Source: Bacteroidia bacterium (GTDB lineage: Bacteria > Bacteroidota > Bacteroidia > Flavobacteriales > Flavobacteriaceae). From it: 11,792 bases of DNA. The notes under the pieces were generated by a model that was not told the DNA's origin, searched no databases, and was given only the letters and a program-made list of their open reading frames with translations. Below are positions 5,647-11,792 of the stretch, piece after piece. The translations under genes were made by a program, and so were the position numbers. Within the stretch, counting starts at the first letter, position 1; every line of letters starts with the position of its first letter. The DNA lies in assembly GCA_030431085.1 (NCBI GenBank), contig JAUIJW010000053.1:1-11792 (forward strand), written 5' to 3'.

Positions 5647-7074
5647 TTAAAAAGTAAGCTTTTTTGTAAGTTCATCAACGTATTTTCTAAACTGCTTATC
5701 TGTCTCGGTCAAATTATCAACAGTTTTACAAGCGTGCAATACCGTAGCATGATCTCTATTACCTATTTGAGACCCTATACTTGCCAAAGAAGCTTTAGTC
5801 ATACGTTTAGAAAAATACATCGCCAATTGTCTTGCCTGAACAATATGACGTTTTCTTGTTTTAGACTGAAGTGTAGTTACATCCATCTCAAAGTACTTTG
5901 ATACCACTTTTTGAATATAATCTATAGACACTTCTTTCTTAGTATTTTTAACAAATTTATCTACAATTTGTTTCGTTAAAGACAGCGTAAATTCTTTTCT
6001 ATTGAATGATGCTTGAGCTATTAGAGAGATTAAAACCCCTTCAAGTTCTCTTACATTAGTTTTAATATTTTTTGCAATGTACTCTACAATTTCTTCTGGT
6101 ATTTCAACGCCATCTCTAAACATCTTACTCTGTAAGATTGAAATTCTAGTTTCATAATCTGGCGCCATTAACTCGGCAGACAACCCCCATTTAAACCTAG
6201 ACAATAGACGCTGCTCAATATCCTGCATATCCACTGGCGCTTTGTCGGAAGTTAAAATAACCTGCTTACCATTTTGATGAAGATGATTAAAAATATGAAA
6301 AAAGACATCTTGCGTACCCGATTTACCTGACAAAAACTGAACATCATCAACGATTAAAACATCTATCATCTGGTAAAAATGAATAAAATCATTTCTTGTA
6401 TTTCCTTTAACCGAATCTATAAATTGTTGTGTGAATTTTTCAGCCGAAATATAAAGCACTGTACGCTCTGGGTACTTCTCTTTGATTTGAACACCTGCTG
6501 CTTGAGCCAAATGCGTTTTACCCAATCCTACACCTCCATAAATTAACAATGGGTTGAATGAAGTACCTCCTGGCTTATTCGCCACAGCCAAACTAGCAGA
6601 ACGCGCTAAGCGATTTGAATCTCCTTCTATAAAATTTTCAAAATTATAATTTGGATTTAACTGAGATTCAATCTTTACTTTTTGAATACCAGGAATTACA
6701 AATGGATTCTTTAACTCTCTTTTATCAATTTCTAAAGGAACAGTAACTCCTTGCGAATTAAAAGGCTTTCTATTCGAGCTAGGAAACTTTACCGTATGTG
6801 GTTTTTTATTGCTATAGGTGTTCTCCATCTTTACATCGTACACCAATTTTGCGTTTTCTCCCAACTCTCTTACCAACGCCACTCTTAACAGTTTAATATA
6901 ATGCTCCTCTAACCATTCGAAAAAGAATTTACTTGGCACCTGTATGGTTAAAATATCACCTGATAGTTTTATGGGTTTTATAGGTTCGAACCAAGTTTTA
7001 TACGCTTGCGGTTTGATGTTATCCTTAATAAAAAGCAGGCAGTTATTCCACACAGATGAGGATGTCTTTGTCAT
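5647..7074 (-). CDS. dnaA: Chromosomal replication initiator DnaA
   Basis: DnaA is the AAA+ ATPase that binds DnaA boxes and opens the origin. All four domains are visible in 475 residues. Domain I (about 7-80) has FIKDNIKPQAYKTWFEPI. Domain II is a variable linker (about 85-130). Domain III starts at NPNYNFENFIEGDSNRLA (140-157) and carries Walker A GGVGLGKTH (180-188), Walker B VLIVDDVQ (239-246), sensor 1 ILTSD (273-277), the box VII arginine-finger region EQRLLSRFKWG (287-297) and sensor 2 NVRELEGVL (340-348). Domain IV ends in the DNA-binding signature GNRDHATVLHACKTV (438-452). The gene is first in an operon with the phosphatase and methylase. A DnaA box at 7152-7160 suggests autoregulation. 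Confidence 0.98.
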   Translation of the reverse strand: MTKTSSSVWNNCLLFIKDNIKPQAYKTWFEPIKPIKLSGDILTIQVPSKFFFEWLEEHYIKLLRVALVRELGENAKLVYDVKMENTYSNKKPHTVKFPSSNRKPFNSQGVTVPLEIDKRELKNPFVIPGIQKVKIESQLNPNYNFENFIEGDSNRLARSASLAVANKPGGTSFNPLLIYGGVGLGKTHLAQAAGVQIKEKYPERTVLYISAEKFTQQFIDSVKGNTRNDFIHFYQMIDVLIVDDVQFLSGKSGTQDVFFHIFNHLHQNGKQVILTSDKAPVDMQDIEQRLLSRFKWGLSAELMAPDYETRISILQSKMFRDGVEIPEEIVEYIAKNIKTNVRELEGVLISLIAQASFNRKEFTLSLTKQIVDKFVKNTKKEVSIDYIQKVVSKYFEMDVTTLQSKTRKRHIVQARQLAMYFSKRMTKASLASIGSQIGNRDHATVLHACKTVDNLTETDKQFRKYVDELTKKLTF

Positions 7075-7115
7075 TATAATTGAAAAGTTTTTCGTTAGTA
7101 AATGTTCCCTTTTTT

Positions 7116-7130
7116 AACCTGAAATAGGTT
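7116..7130. promoter_or_regulatory. Inverted repeat in the dnaA upstream region
   Basis: AACCT (7116-7120) and AGGTT (7126-7130) form an inverted repeat around a 5-base spacer. A direct repeat GTTCCC flanks it (7104-7109 and 7128-7133, 24 bases apart). On the minus strand, a weak promoter-like pair overlaps it: TTTG at 7147-7150 and, 19 bases on, TATTTCAG (two mismatches to TAnnTTTG). It could be an operator, or a small leader hairpin of the dnaA mRNA. Support is by symmetry and position only. Confidence 0.3.
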
Positions 7131-7151
7131 CCCCTAATGGTCATACAAATT

Positions 7152-7160
7152 TGTGAATAA
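7152..7160 (-). promoter_or_regulatory. DnaA box upstream of dnaA
   Basis: On the minus strand this reads TTATTCACA, an exact match to the DnaA-box consensus TTATNCACA. It lies 78 bases upstream of the dnaA start, next to a TTTG that could be a -33 element, which fits autoregulation as known in other bacteria. The flanks are AT-rich (nine A's at 7169-7177, nine T's at 7200-7208). Only one box was found in the 167-bp region, too few to call an origin. Confidence 0.5.
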
Positions 7161-7241
7161 AGTTTATTAAAAAAAAATATTTTCCCTATTGATTTTTAAT
7201 TTTTTTTTGATTAAACTGCCTCGCATGCAAATTACAAAAAA

Positions 7242-7646
7242 ATGATCAGAAATGAAACAAAAATCAGAGTTCGTTATGGTGAAACCGACCAAATGGGCTA
7301 TATGTATTACGGTAATTATGCAGAGTATTTTGAGGTAGGACGGGTAGAATGGCTTAGAAGCCTTGGAGTTAGCTATAAAAGTCTTGAGGAATCTGGTATT
7401 ATGCTACCTGTATTAAATCTTAATATAGATTACATTAAACCAGCTAGATACGATGATCTGCTTACTGTGGTTACCATTTGCAAAAAAAAGCCATTAGTGA
7501 AAATTGAATTTGATTTTGAAATCTATAACGAAAATAATGAGTTGCTTACCACCGGGTTTACTCGCCTTGTTTTTGTTAATATGCAGAAGAATAAACCCAC
7601 CAAAGCCCCTTCAAAATTGCTTGATGAAATCTATCAATATTTTTAA
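7242..7646 (+). CDS. YbgC-like acyl-CoA thioesterase (4HBT hotdog fold)
   Basis: This 134-residue single-hotdog protein has the 4-hydroxybenzoyl-CoA thioesterase/YbgC signature RVRYGETDQMGYMYYGNYAEYF (9-30, quoted whole as the key motif is split: ETDQMG, then YYGNYAEYF). Asp16 is the expected catalytic residue, followed by EVGRVEWLR (31-39). The central helix and LNIDYIKPARYDDLL (60-74) also fit. Such enzymes hydrolyse acyl-CoA esters in the cytoplasm; chain-length preference cannot be read here, and no tol-pal genes are adjacent as in enterobacteria. It is transcribed away from dnaA. No perfect -7 box was found upstream. Its stop codon overlaps the stop of the convergent IMPACT gene. Confidence 0.92.
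   Translation: MIRNETKIRVRYGETDQMGYMYYGNYAEYFEVGRVEWLRSLGVSYKSLEESGIMLPVLNLNIDYIKPARYDDLLTVVTICKKKPLVKIEFDFEIYNENNELLTTGFTRLVFVNMQKNKPTKAPSKLLDEIYQYF
7621..7642 (+). terminator. Weak candidate terminator at the 3' end of the thioesterase gene
   Basis: TTGAT (7621-7625) and ATCAA (7633-7637) can form a 5-bp stem with a 7-base loop, followed by TATTTTT and more T-rich sequence. The stem is short and AT-rich and lies inside the coding sequence, so it may be chance. It is the only hairpin seen where the convergent genes meet. Confidence 0.25.
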
Positions 7647-8260
7647 TTTTTCTTTTCTATTCTTCCAACTCTTAATTGCTCGAAATTCAATAAAAATTTT
7701 GGAGATTTACTTTGCCTAACAGCCACTTCTATCTCACAATCCATTTCCATATTTTGCTTTAAAATTTTTAAATCTAACTGGCTTAACAAACGTAGTATTT
7801 TATCTAAATCTTCATACGAGCACTTTATTTTAAAAACATCGTCTATCGTTCTTTGAACAATTAATGATTCTTCAATCGCCATTTTCGCTGTAGATTTATA
7901 TGCACTTATCAAACCACCAACTCCTAACTTTACGCCGCCAAAATACCGCACTACTACAATAAGTATATTGTTTAAATCTGCAGATAAAATTTGCCCATAA
8001 ATTGGTTGCCCCGCTGTATTACTTGGCTCTCCATCATCATTAACACGGTATTTCACATCACCAACACCTATACTATAGGCATAACACCAATGCCTTGCTT
8101 TATGATGTTTGTTCCTAATTTCTTCTAATAATTTATGAACATCTGTTTCGGTTTGCACCGGAAAAGCATAACCAAAAAATTTACTCCCCTTTACCTTGTA
8201 CAGTACCTCTTTTGATTTGCTTTTAATGGTTCTATAGATATCTCGTCTTTCATTTGCCAT
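7643..8260 (-). CDS. IMPACT/YigZ-family protein
   Basis: A 205-residue member of the UPF0029/IMPACT family, close in length to E. coli YigZ (204). The N-terminal IMPACT domain shows SKFFGYAFPV (26-35), HHKARHWCYAY (52-62), NDDGEPSNTAGQPI (74-87) and VVRYFGGVKLGVGGLISAY (103-121). A C-terminal ferredoxin-like DUF1949-type domain follows (about 138-200). The molecular role of bacterial members is not settled; the fold is related to ribosome-associated factors, and eukaryotic IMPACT acts on GCN1/GCN2 signalling. An ATG 33 bases upstream (8293) is in frame, but I chose 8260: family similarity begins after it, the extra residues lie over the HAD coding sequence, and this start gives an 11-base overlap with the HAD stop. 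It is third in the ribD run and its stop overlaps the convergent thioesterase stop by 4 bases. Confidence 0.93.
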   Translation of the reverse strand: MANERRDIYRTIKSKSKEVLYKVKGSKFFGYAFPVQTETDVHKLLEEIRNKHHKARHWCYAYSIGVGDVKYRVNDDGEPSNTAGQPIYGQILSADLNNILIVVVRYFGGVKLGVGGLISAYKSTAKMAIEESLIVQRTIDDVFKIKCSYEDLDKILRLLSQLDLKILKQNMEMDCEIEVAVRQSKSPKFLLNFEQLRVGRIEKKN

Positions 8261-8855
8261 AAAAAAACTGGGTGTTTTTCTTAAACAAATCAACTACGTC
8301 CATCTCTCCTTTTTTTAGATGCCAAGTTTTTAAATCTACCGTTTTAGCGCTTTCTATATTCTCTAGATTATCATCAATAAATAAAGTTTCTTCTGGGTTC
8401 CATCCCTGATCAAATAATACACTTTTAAATATTTTGGGGTCTGGCTTTTTTAACTTCATTTCAAAAGAATAATATGTTTTTAAAAAACAACTCATAAATT
8501 CTTTTAAAATTCTGGCATTATATTTATCACTAAAATGAGATACGTGTAAAGCATTGGTATTGCTTAACAACACTTTGTTAAACCCTTTGCATTCTTCTTG
8601 AAGGAATTTCATACGATAATTTGGTAAATCGCCTAAAAGAGAATTCCATAAATCTACCACATCACGCTTAGACTTATCGGATAATTTATGCTCAAAATAT
8701 GTCACAAACTCATTAGTTGATATATACCCTTCTTCATATTTCTGAATACAATCCATCTTGCCTTTATCATCTACATTCAGCAACTCTTTACCTACTTTTT
8801 CAAAGTTTAAATTGATGAATACATCCCCTAAATCAAATATCAGATTTTTAATCAT
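8250..8855 (-). CDS. HAD-superfamily hydrolase (YihX-like, subfamily IA)
   Basis: A 201-residue cytoplasmic haloacid-dehalogenase-type hydrolase. Motif I is IFDLGDVFIN (6-15), with nucleophile Asp8. Motif II is VLLSNTNALH (95-104), with Ser98. Motif III is KLKKPDPKIF (134-143), with a Lys at 136 or 137. Motif IV is TLFIDDNLENIESA (157-170), with the Asp161-Asp162 pair. A helical cap lies between motifs I and II. The residue two after the nucleophile is Gly rather than the usual Asp; this occurs in YihX-like proteins (FDLGNV) and is not a sign of decay by itself. The gene overlaps the ribD stop by 8 bases and the IMPACT start by 11. Because flavobacterial riboflavin synthesis needs a phosphatase for the pyrimidine intermediate and this gene is fused in expression to ribD, that role is conceivable but only inferred; a sugar-phosphate substrate is equally possible. 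Confidence 0.9.
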   Translation of the reverse strand: MIKNLIFDLGDVFINLNFEKVGKELLNVDDKGKMDCIQKYEEGYISTNEFVTYFEHKLSDKSKRDVVDLWNSLLGDLPNYRMKFLQEECKGFNKVLLSNTNALHVSHFSDKYNARILKEFMSCFLKTYYSFEMKLKKPDPKIFKSVLFDQGWNPEETLFIDDNLENIESAKTVDLKTWHLKKGEMDVVDLFKKNTQFFYGK

Positions 8856-9897
8856 TTTTATATGTTTTCAAATTGTCATTTTGCAAATATAAATCTGCAA
8901 CACAAGCACTGTTAACCTCTGGAGCTTTAAGCCCTTCTTTCATAACCAAATCTCCTATAAAAACTCTAGCTTCATCCCATAAATTCTGCTCAATAAAACG
9001 TTGCAATGTAACAGCACCCCCCTCAACAATGACAGACTGAATACCTGTTTGATACAAATGATTACAAATCGCCGTTACCACATTGGTTTTAAAATCTATA
9101 GTGATGTAATTTAAATTTTTTAAATCGCAATCTTTTTCCTGTTCGGTATAGACATATGTTGTTACAGTATTGTCTAGCACACTATAATCATTGCTTACCT
9201 TCAAAAACCTATCTATCACAATTCTCACAGGCGATTTACCCTGATAGGTTCTTGTCGTTAATTTAGGATTATCGTGTAACACCGTTCGCGTACCAACCAA
9301 TATAGCCTGCTCTTCGGTGCGCCATTGATGCACCAATTGTTTCGAACGTTCATTAGAAATCCAATAAGGCTTCTGCTCATTATTTTTTTGAGAATCAGGT
9401 GCTATAAAACCATCTTTTGACTGCGCCCATTTTAATATAATATAAGGCCTCTTTTTTTCATGATAAGTAAAAAACCTTTTGTTTAACTCGAAACATTCTT
9501 GCTCTAAAACACCAACAACAACCTCACAGCCATGATTTTGCAACTTAATTATTCCTTTTCCATTTACTGCGCTATTTTTATCAATAGACCCAATTATCAC
9601 CCGAGGGATTTGATGTTTAATAATCAAATCAGCACAAGGAGGTGTTTTACCATGATGAGAGCACGGTTCAAGATTAACATATAGGGTAGATTTAGATAAT
9701 AAAGCTCGATCTTTTACGCTGTTAATAGCATTAACTTCTGCATGCGGCCAACCTGCCTGATAATGCCACCCCTCTCCTATTATTTTATTTTGGTACACAA
9801 TAACACTACCCACCATAGGATTAGGGTATGTTGTCCCTAACCCTTTCTGTGCCAATTCTAGGCACCTATGCATATACTTTTCGTGAATAGCTTTCAT
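8848..9897 (-). CDS. ribD: Bifunctional riboflavin biosynthesis deaminase/reductase RibD
   Basis: RibD deaminates 2,5-diamino-6-ribosylamino-pyrimidinone 5'-phosphate and then reduces the ribose with NADPH, two steps of riboflavin synthesis. Both domains are present in 349 residues. The deaminase half has the substrate loop TYPNPMVGSVI (23-33), the zinc site His52 and Glu54 in WPHAEVNAI (50-58), and Cys79 and Cys88 in EPCSHHGKTPPCADL (77-91). The reductase half starts at RPYIILKWAQSKDGFIA (150-166) and includes ISNERSKQLVHQWR, GTRTVLHDNPKLT and the VEGGAVTLQRFI nucleotide-site motif near the C-terminus. It is divergent from the acetyltransferase at 9967 across 69 bp and overlaps the HAD gene by 8 bases (ATGATTAA). 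No perfect -7 box was found; TAATTTCG about 15 bases upstream has one mismatch. Other rib genes are not in the window. Confidence 0.97.
   Translation of the reverse strand: MKAIHEKYMHRCLELAQKGLGTTYPNPMVGSVIVYQNKIIGEGWHYQAGWPHAEVNAINSVKDRALLSKSTLYVNLEPCSHHGKTPPCADLIIKHQIPRVIIGSIDKNSAVNGKGIIKLQNHGCEVVVGVLEQECFELNKRFFTYHEKKRPYIILKWAQSKDGFIAPDSQKNNEQKPYWISNERSKQLVHQWRTEEQAILVGTRTVLHDNPKLTTRTYQGKSPVRIVIDRFLKVSNDYSVLDNTVTTYVYTEQEKDCDLKNLNYITIDFKTNVVTAICNHLYQTGIQSVIVEGGAVTLQRFIEQNLWDEARVFIGDLVMKEGLKAPEVNSACVADLYLQNDNLKTYKND
8884..8891 (-). promoter_or_regulatory. Possible internal -7 box before the HAD gene
   Basis: On the minus strand this reads TATATTTG, a perfect TAnnTTTG inside the 3' end of ribD. 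It would start an mRNA about 24 bases before the HAD start at 8855. It lies in coding DNA (Leu-Tyr-Leu codons) and has no -33 partner, so chance is likely. Confidence 0.2.
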
Positions 9898-9953
9898 AAA
9901 TCTTTCTTAGAGCGAAATTAAAAAAAGTATGCTTTACATTACCATTGAAAAGT

Positions 9954-9961
9954 TATTTTTG
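9954..9961 (+). promoter_or_regulatory. -7 box of the GNAT-prmC operon, predicting a leaderless mRNA
   Basis: TATTTTTG matches TAnnTTTG exactly and ends 5 bases before the ATG at 9967. A TTTA at 9933-9936 sits at about the -33 position with 17 bases between. The expected start of transcription coincides with the start codon. The region is shared with divergent ribD. Confidence 0.6.
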
Positions 9962-9966
9962 CAGTA

Positions 9967-10464
9967 ATGTTAAACCTAGAGCTAAAAATTAGACCCATTC
10001 GCCCTGAAGACAATCAGGATATCTGCCGTATCATTAAGTCTAATTTAATTGAATTTAATGCAGCCATCAAAGGCACCGCCTATTACGACAAAGAAACTGA
10101 GGCTATGTATGAAGCCTACCAAGATGCAGGTAGCCAATATGTTGTAGCTCTTTTAAATCAAAAAATTGTTGGTGGGTGCGGCATAAAGGCACTAAACGCT
10201 TACGACCAATCGTATTGTGAATTACAAAAAATGTATATGCTACCCCAAGCTAGAGGATTAAAAATTGGTAAAAAACTTATCTTAACATCATTAGAATTTG
10301 CCATAAAATCTAAATATCACTATTGCTATATTGAAACATTTCCACATATGAAAGCTGCGATTAAACTCTATCTTAAAAACGGATTTAAAAAGATTAATCA
10401 TCCTCTAGGCAACACCAATCATTATGCTTGTAATACCTGGTTATTAAAAGATCTGAAATTATGA
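9967..10464 (+). CDS. GNAT-family N-acetyltransferase upstream of prmC
   Basis: A 165-residue GNAT protein. It opens with KIRPIRPEDNQDI (7-19). The acetyl-CoA site is seen as LQKMYMLPQARGLKIGKKL (86-104), with the RGxxIG loop, and motif B as ETFPHMKAAIKLYLKNGFKK (123-142). The substrate is unknown. It is not clearly RimI, although its overlap with a translation-factor methyltransferase makes a ribosomal or release-factor target thinkable; that is inference from position. Its TGA overlaps the prmC ATG by 4 bases (ATGA), so the two proteins are co-translated. The start is supported by the promoter placement and by the protein similarity beginning within ten residues. Confidence 0.88.
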   Translation: MLNLELKIRPIRPEDNQDICRIIKSNLIEFNAAIKGTAYYDKETEAMYEAYQDAGSQYVVALLNQKIVGGCGIKALNAYDQSYCELQKMYMLPQARGLKIGKKLILTSLEFAIKSKYHYCYIETFPHMKAAIKLYLKNGFKKINHPLGNTNHYACNTWLLKDLKL

Positions 10465-11336
10465 GCATGCAGCAATTGAAATCAGAGTTTGATTTAACAC
10501 TTAATCATTTATACCCTTCTACTGAAATTAGTAATTTTTTCTATTTGTTAACAAGTGCTTTATTCGGTTTAACTAAAGTGGATATTGCCCTAAATCGAGA
10601 TTTTAAACCTTCCAGCTCGCAACTTAAATCGTTTAACGAGGCCACAGAACGACTTAAACATTTTGAGCCCATTCAATATATTATTGGTACAACTCATTTT
10701 TTTGGTTATGATTTTAAAGTTGATCATAACGTACTTATCCCTAGACCAGAAACCGAAGAATTGGTAGAGTGGATTATTAAAAACCATCCTAATAACGAGC
10801 ATCTCACTATTGTAGATATTGGCACTGGTAGCGGCTGTATTGCTATTGCATTAAAAAAGCATTTTAAAAGCTGCAACGTGTATGCCTTAGACATCTCTAA
10901 AAAAGCTTTAAATATTGCAGAATTAAATGCAAGGAATAACAATACACACATCCAATTTTTAGAGATTGATATTCTCAATCATCAAAAGAGTCAAGCTGTT
11001 TTTAGCCAGATAGCCCAAAATAAGACCATTGATATAATCGTGAGTAACCCACCTTATGTTCGATATCAAGAACAAAAAGACATGCAACGCAATGTACTTG
11101 ACCATGAGCCTGCTCTAGCACTATATGTAGACAACCATAAGCCATTAGTGTTTTATGATGCCATTTGTAGAATAGCTAGGCAATGGCTCAACAAAAATGG
11201 CGCGCTATATTTTGAAATCAATGAATATTTAGGACTCGAAACGAAACAGTTGTTTCAACAATATAATTTTGGCGATGTCGAATTGAAAAAAGATTTTTTT
11301 GGAGCCCATAGAATGATTTGTGGTCAAAAAAAGTAG
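10461..11336 (+). CDS. prmC: Peptide chain release factor N5-glutamine methyltransferase PrmC
   Basis: PrmC (HemK) methylates the Gln of the GGQ motif in release factors RF1 and RF2, raising the rate of peptide release. The 291-residue length is typical. A helical N-terminal domain (about 1-75) recognises the factor and ends in HFEPIQYIIGTTHFFG (67-82). The methyltransferase domain has VLIPRPETEELVEW (91-104), the SAM-binding DIGTGSGCIAIAL (119-131), the acidic loop YALDIS (141-146) and the active-site SNPPYV (195-200) that holds the target amide, followed by DHEPALAL (214-221). A second in-frame Met at codon 3 is a possible start, but the ATGA overlap favours the first. trmD follows after 33 bases with its own promoter box and no terminator between them. 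Confidence 0.97.
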   Translation: MSMQQLKSEFDLTLNHLYPSTEISNFFYLLTSALFGLTKVDIALNRDFKPSSSQLKSFNEATERLKHFEPIQYIIGTTHFFGYDFKVDHNVLIPRPETEELVEWIIKNHPNNEHLTIVDIGTGSGCIAIALKKHFKSCNVYALDISKKALNIAELNARNNNTHIQFLEIDILNHQKSQAVFSQIAQNKTIDIIVSNPPYVRYQEQKDMQRNVLDHEPALALYVDNHKPLVFYDAICRIARQWLNKNGALYFEINEYLGLETKQLFQQYNFGDVELKKDFFGAHRMICGQKK

Positions 11337-11357
11337 ACACCAACTTAAAATATCATT

Positions 11358-11365
11358 TATATTTG
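11358..11365 (+). promoter_or_regulatory. -7 box of trmD, predicting a leaderless mRNA
   Basis: TATATTTG matches TAnnTTTG exactly and ends 4 bases before the trmD ATG at 11370. No TTG is seen at -33. The placement is the same as for dapF and the GNAT-prmC pair. Read-through from prmC is also possible, since no terminator is seen between them. Confidence 0.6.
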
Positions 11366-11369
11366 CCCT

Positions 11370-11792
11370 ATGAGAATTGATATTATTACCGTTTCACCAG
11401 AATTAATTATGAGCCCGTTCGAGCACTCAATCTTAAAACGTGCTCAAAATAAAGGCCTCGTAGAAATTATCTTTCACGATTTAAGAGACTACGCCATTAA
11501 TAAGTATGGTAAAATTGATGATTATCAATTTGGAGGAGGCGCCGGTATGGTACTCATGATTGAGCCTATTGATCAATGTATTGAAAAACTAAAAGCTGAG
11601 AGAACATACGACGAAGTGATATATATGACACCTGATGCCAAAACACTGAATCAAACCACAGCCAATACACTATCTATTAAAGAGAATATCATAATTCTTA
11701 CTGGGCATTACAAAGGTGTAGATCAACGTGTTAGAGACAAACATGTAACACTTGAAATTTCTATTGGTGATTATGTCTTATCTGGTGGCGAA
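11370..11792 (+). CDS. trmD: tRNA (guanine-37-N1)-methyltransferase TrmD, N-terminal part
   Basis: The first 141 codons are in the window; the frame is open to the right edge. TrmD adds the N1 methyl to G37, next to the anticodon, using SAM, and so prevents +1 frameshifts; it is usually essential. It starts with MRIDIITVSPELI (1-13) and has LKRAQNKGLVEI (22-33), FHDLRDYA (35-42), YQFGGGAGMVLMIEPI (52-67) and the trefoil-knot SAM site ILTGHYKGVDQRV (109-121) and SIGDYVLSGGE (131-141). The rest of the knot and the C-terminal tRNA-binding domain are beyond the window. A -7 box ends 4 bases before its ATG. Confidence 0.97.
   Translation, partial: MRIDIITVSPELIMSPFEHSILKRAQNKGLVEIIFHDLRDYAINKYGKIDDYQFGGGAGMVLMIEPIDQCIEKLKAERTYDEVIYMTPDAKTLNQTTANTLSIKENIIILTGHYKGVDQRVRDKHVTLEISIGDYVLSGGE

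Noticed and set aside
5572..5901. Plus-strand frame opposite the dnaA and phosphatase genes
   Set aside because: It lies antisense to two certain genes and resembles no protein family.
7075..7241. Replication origin next to dnaA
   Set aside because: The region is AT-rich and has one exact DnaA box, but an origin would be expected to show several clustered boxes and an unwinding element. In Bacteroidota the origin need not lie beside dnaA. Skew across the chromosome would be needed.
7504..7719. Plus-strand frame overlapping the thioesterase and IMPACT 3' ends
   Set aside because: It is an alternate frame of two real convergent genes and its hydrophobic look follows from AT-rich codons.
8261..8293. 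Upstream start (8293) for the IMPACT gene
   Set aside because: The added 11 residues are not IMPACT-like and lie over HAD codons; the ATG at 8260 gives the usual family length and a normal 11-base overlap.
10590..10978. Minus-strand frames opposite prmC
   Set aside because: Both are antisense shadows of prmC and lack any supporting signal.

Overview
The window is low-GC, gene-dense chromosomal DNA from a member of the Bacteroidota, most likely the family Flavobacteriaceae. The evidence is the protein flavour (DUF2279/YfiM-like protein, short RsmI-like methylase beside dnaA, RibD-HAD-IMPACT cluster), the absence of convincing Shine-Dalgarno sequences, and several perfect copies of the Bacteroidota -7 promoter element TAnnTTTG just upstream of genes. 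No tRNA, rRNA, insertion sequence, CRISPR array, phage gene or other sign of recent transfer was found. No stretch longer than 170 bases lacks a gene.

Layout. (1) 1-369, minus: N-terminal part of a DegP/HtrA-type periplasmic serine protease, cut by the window edge. It is divergent from (2) a plus-strand run at 477-4464: dapF (meso-diaminopimelate synthesis), a GNAT acetyltransferase, mltG (glycan-strand release), an exported DUF2279 protein, and a second lysozyme-like lytic transglycosylase that may also have its own promoter. The first four genes abut or overlap by 1-4 bases, and the run has a clear cell-wall theme. It ends in a hairpin terminator that lies inside the convergent gene. (3) 4466-7074, minus: a dnaA operon, dnaA then a low-molecular-weight protein-tyrosine phosphatase then an RsmI-family methylase. 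(4) A 167-bp divergent region (7075-7241) with one consensus DnaA box and an inverted repeat separates dnaA from a YbgC-like acyl-CoA thioesterase (7242-7646, plus). (5) 7643-9897, minus: ribD, a HAD phosphatase and an IMPACT/YigZ-family protein, all overlapping. (6) 9967-11792, plus: a GNAT acetyltransferase overlapping prmC (release-factor glutamine methyltransferase), then trmD (tRNA m1G37 methyltransferase), cut by the right edge.

The genes are core functions: envelope building and quality control, replication initiation, riboflavin synthesis, and translation fidelity. I found no undescribed multi-gene system. The points worth a second look are at the expression level. Three operons (dapF, GNAT-prmC, trmD) have a perfect TAnnTTTG box ending only 4-5 bases before the ATG, which predicts leaderless mRNAs. 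One terminator is embedded in an opposing coding sequence. The DUF2279 protein appears to read through into the next gene's promoter. A diverged RsmI paralogue of unknown substrate sits in the dnaA operon.
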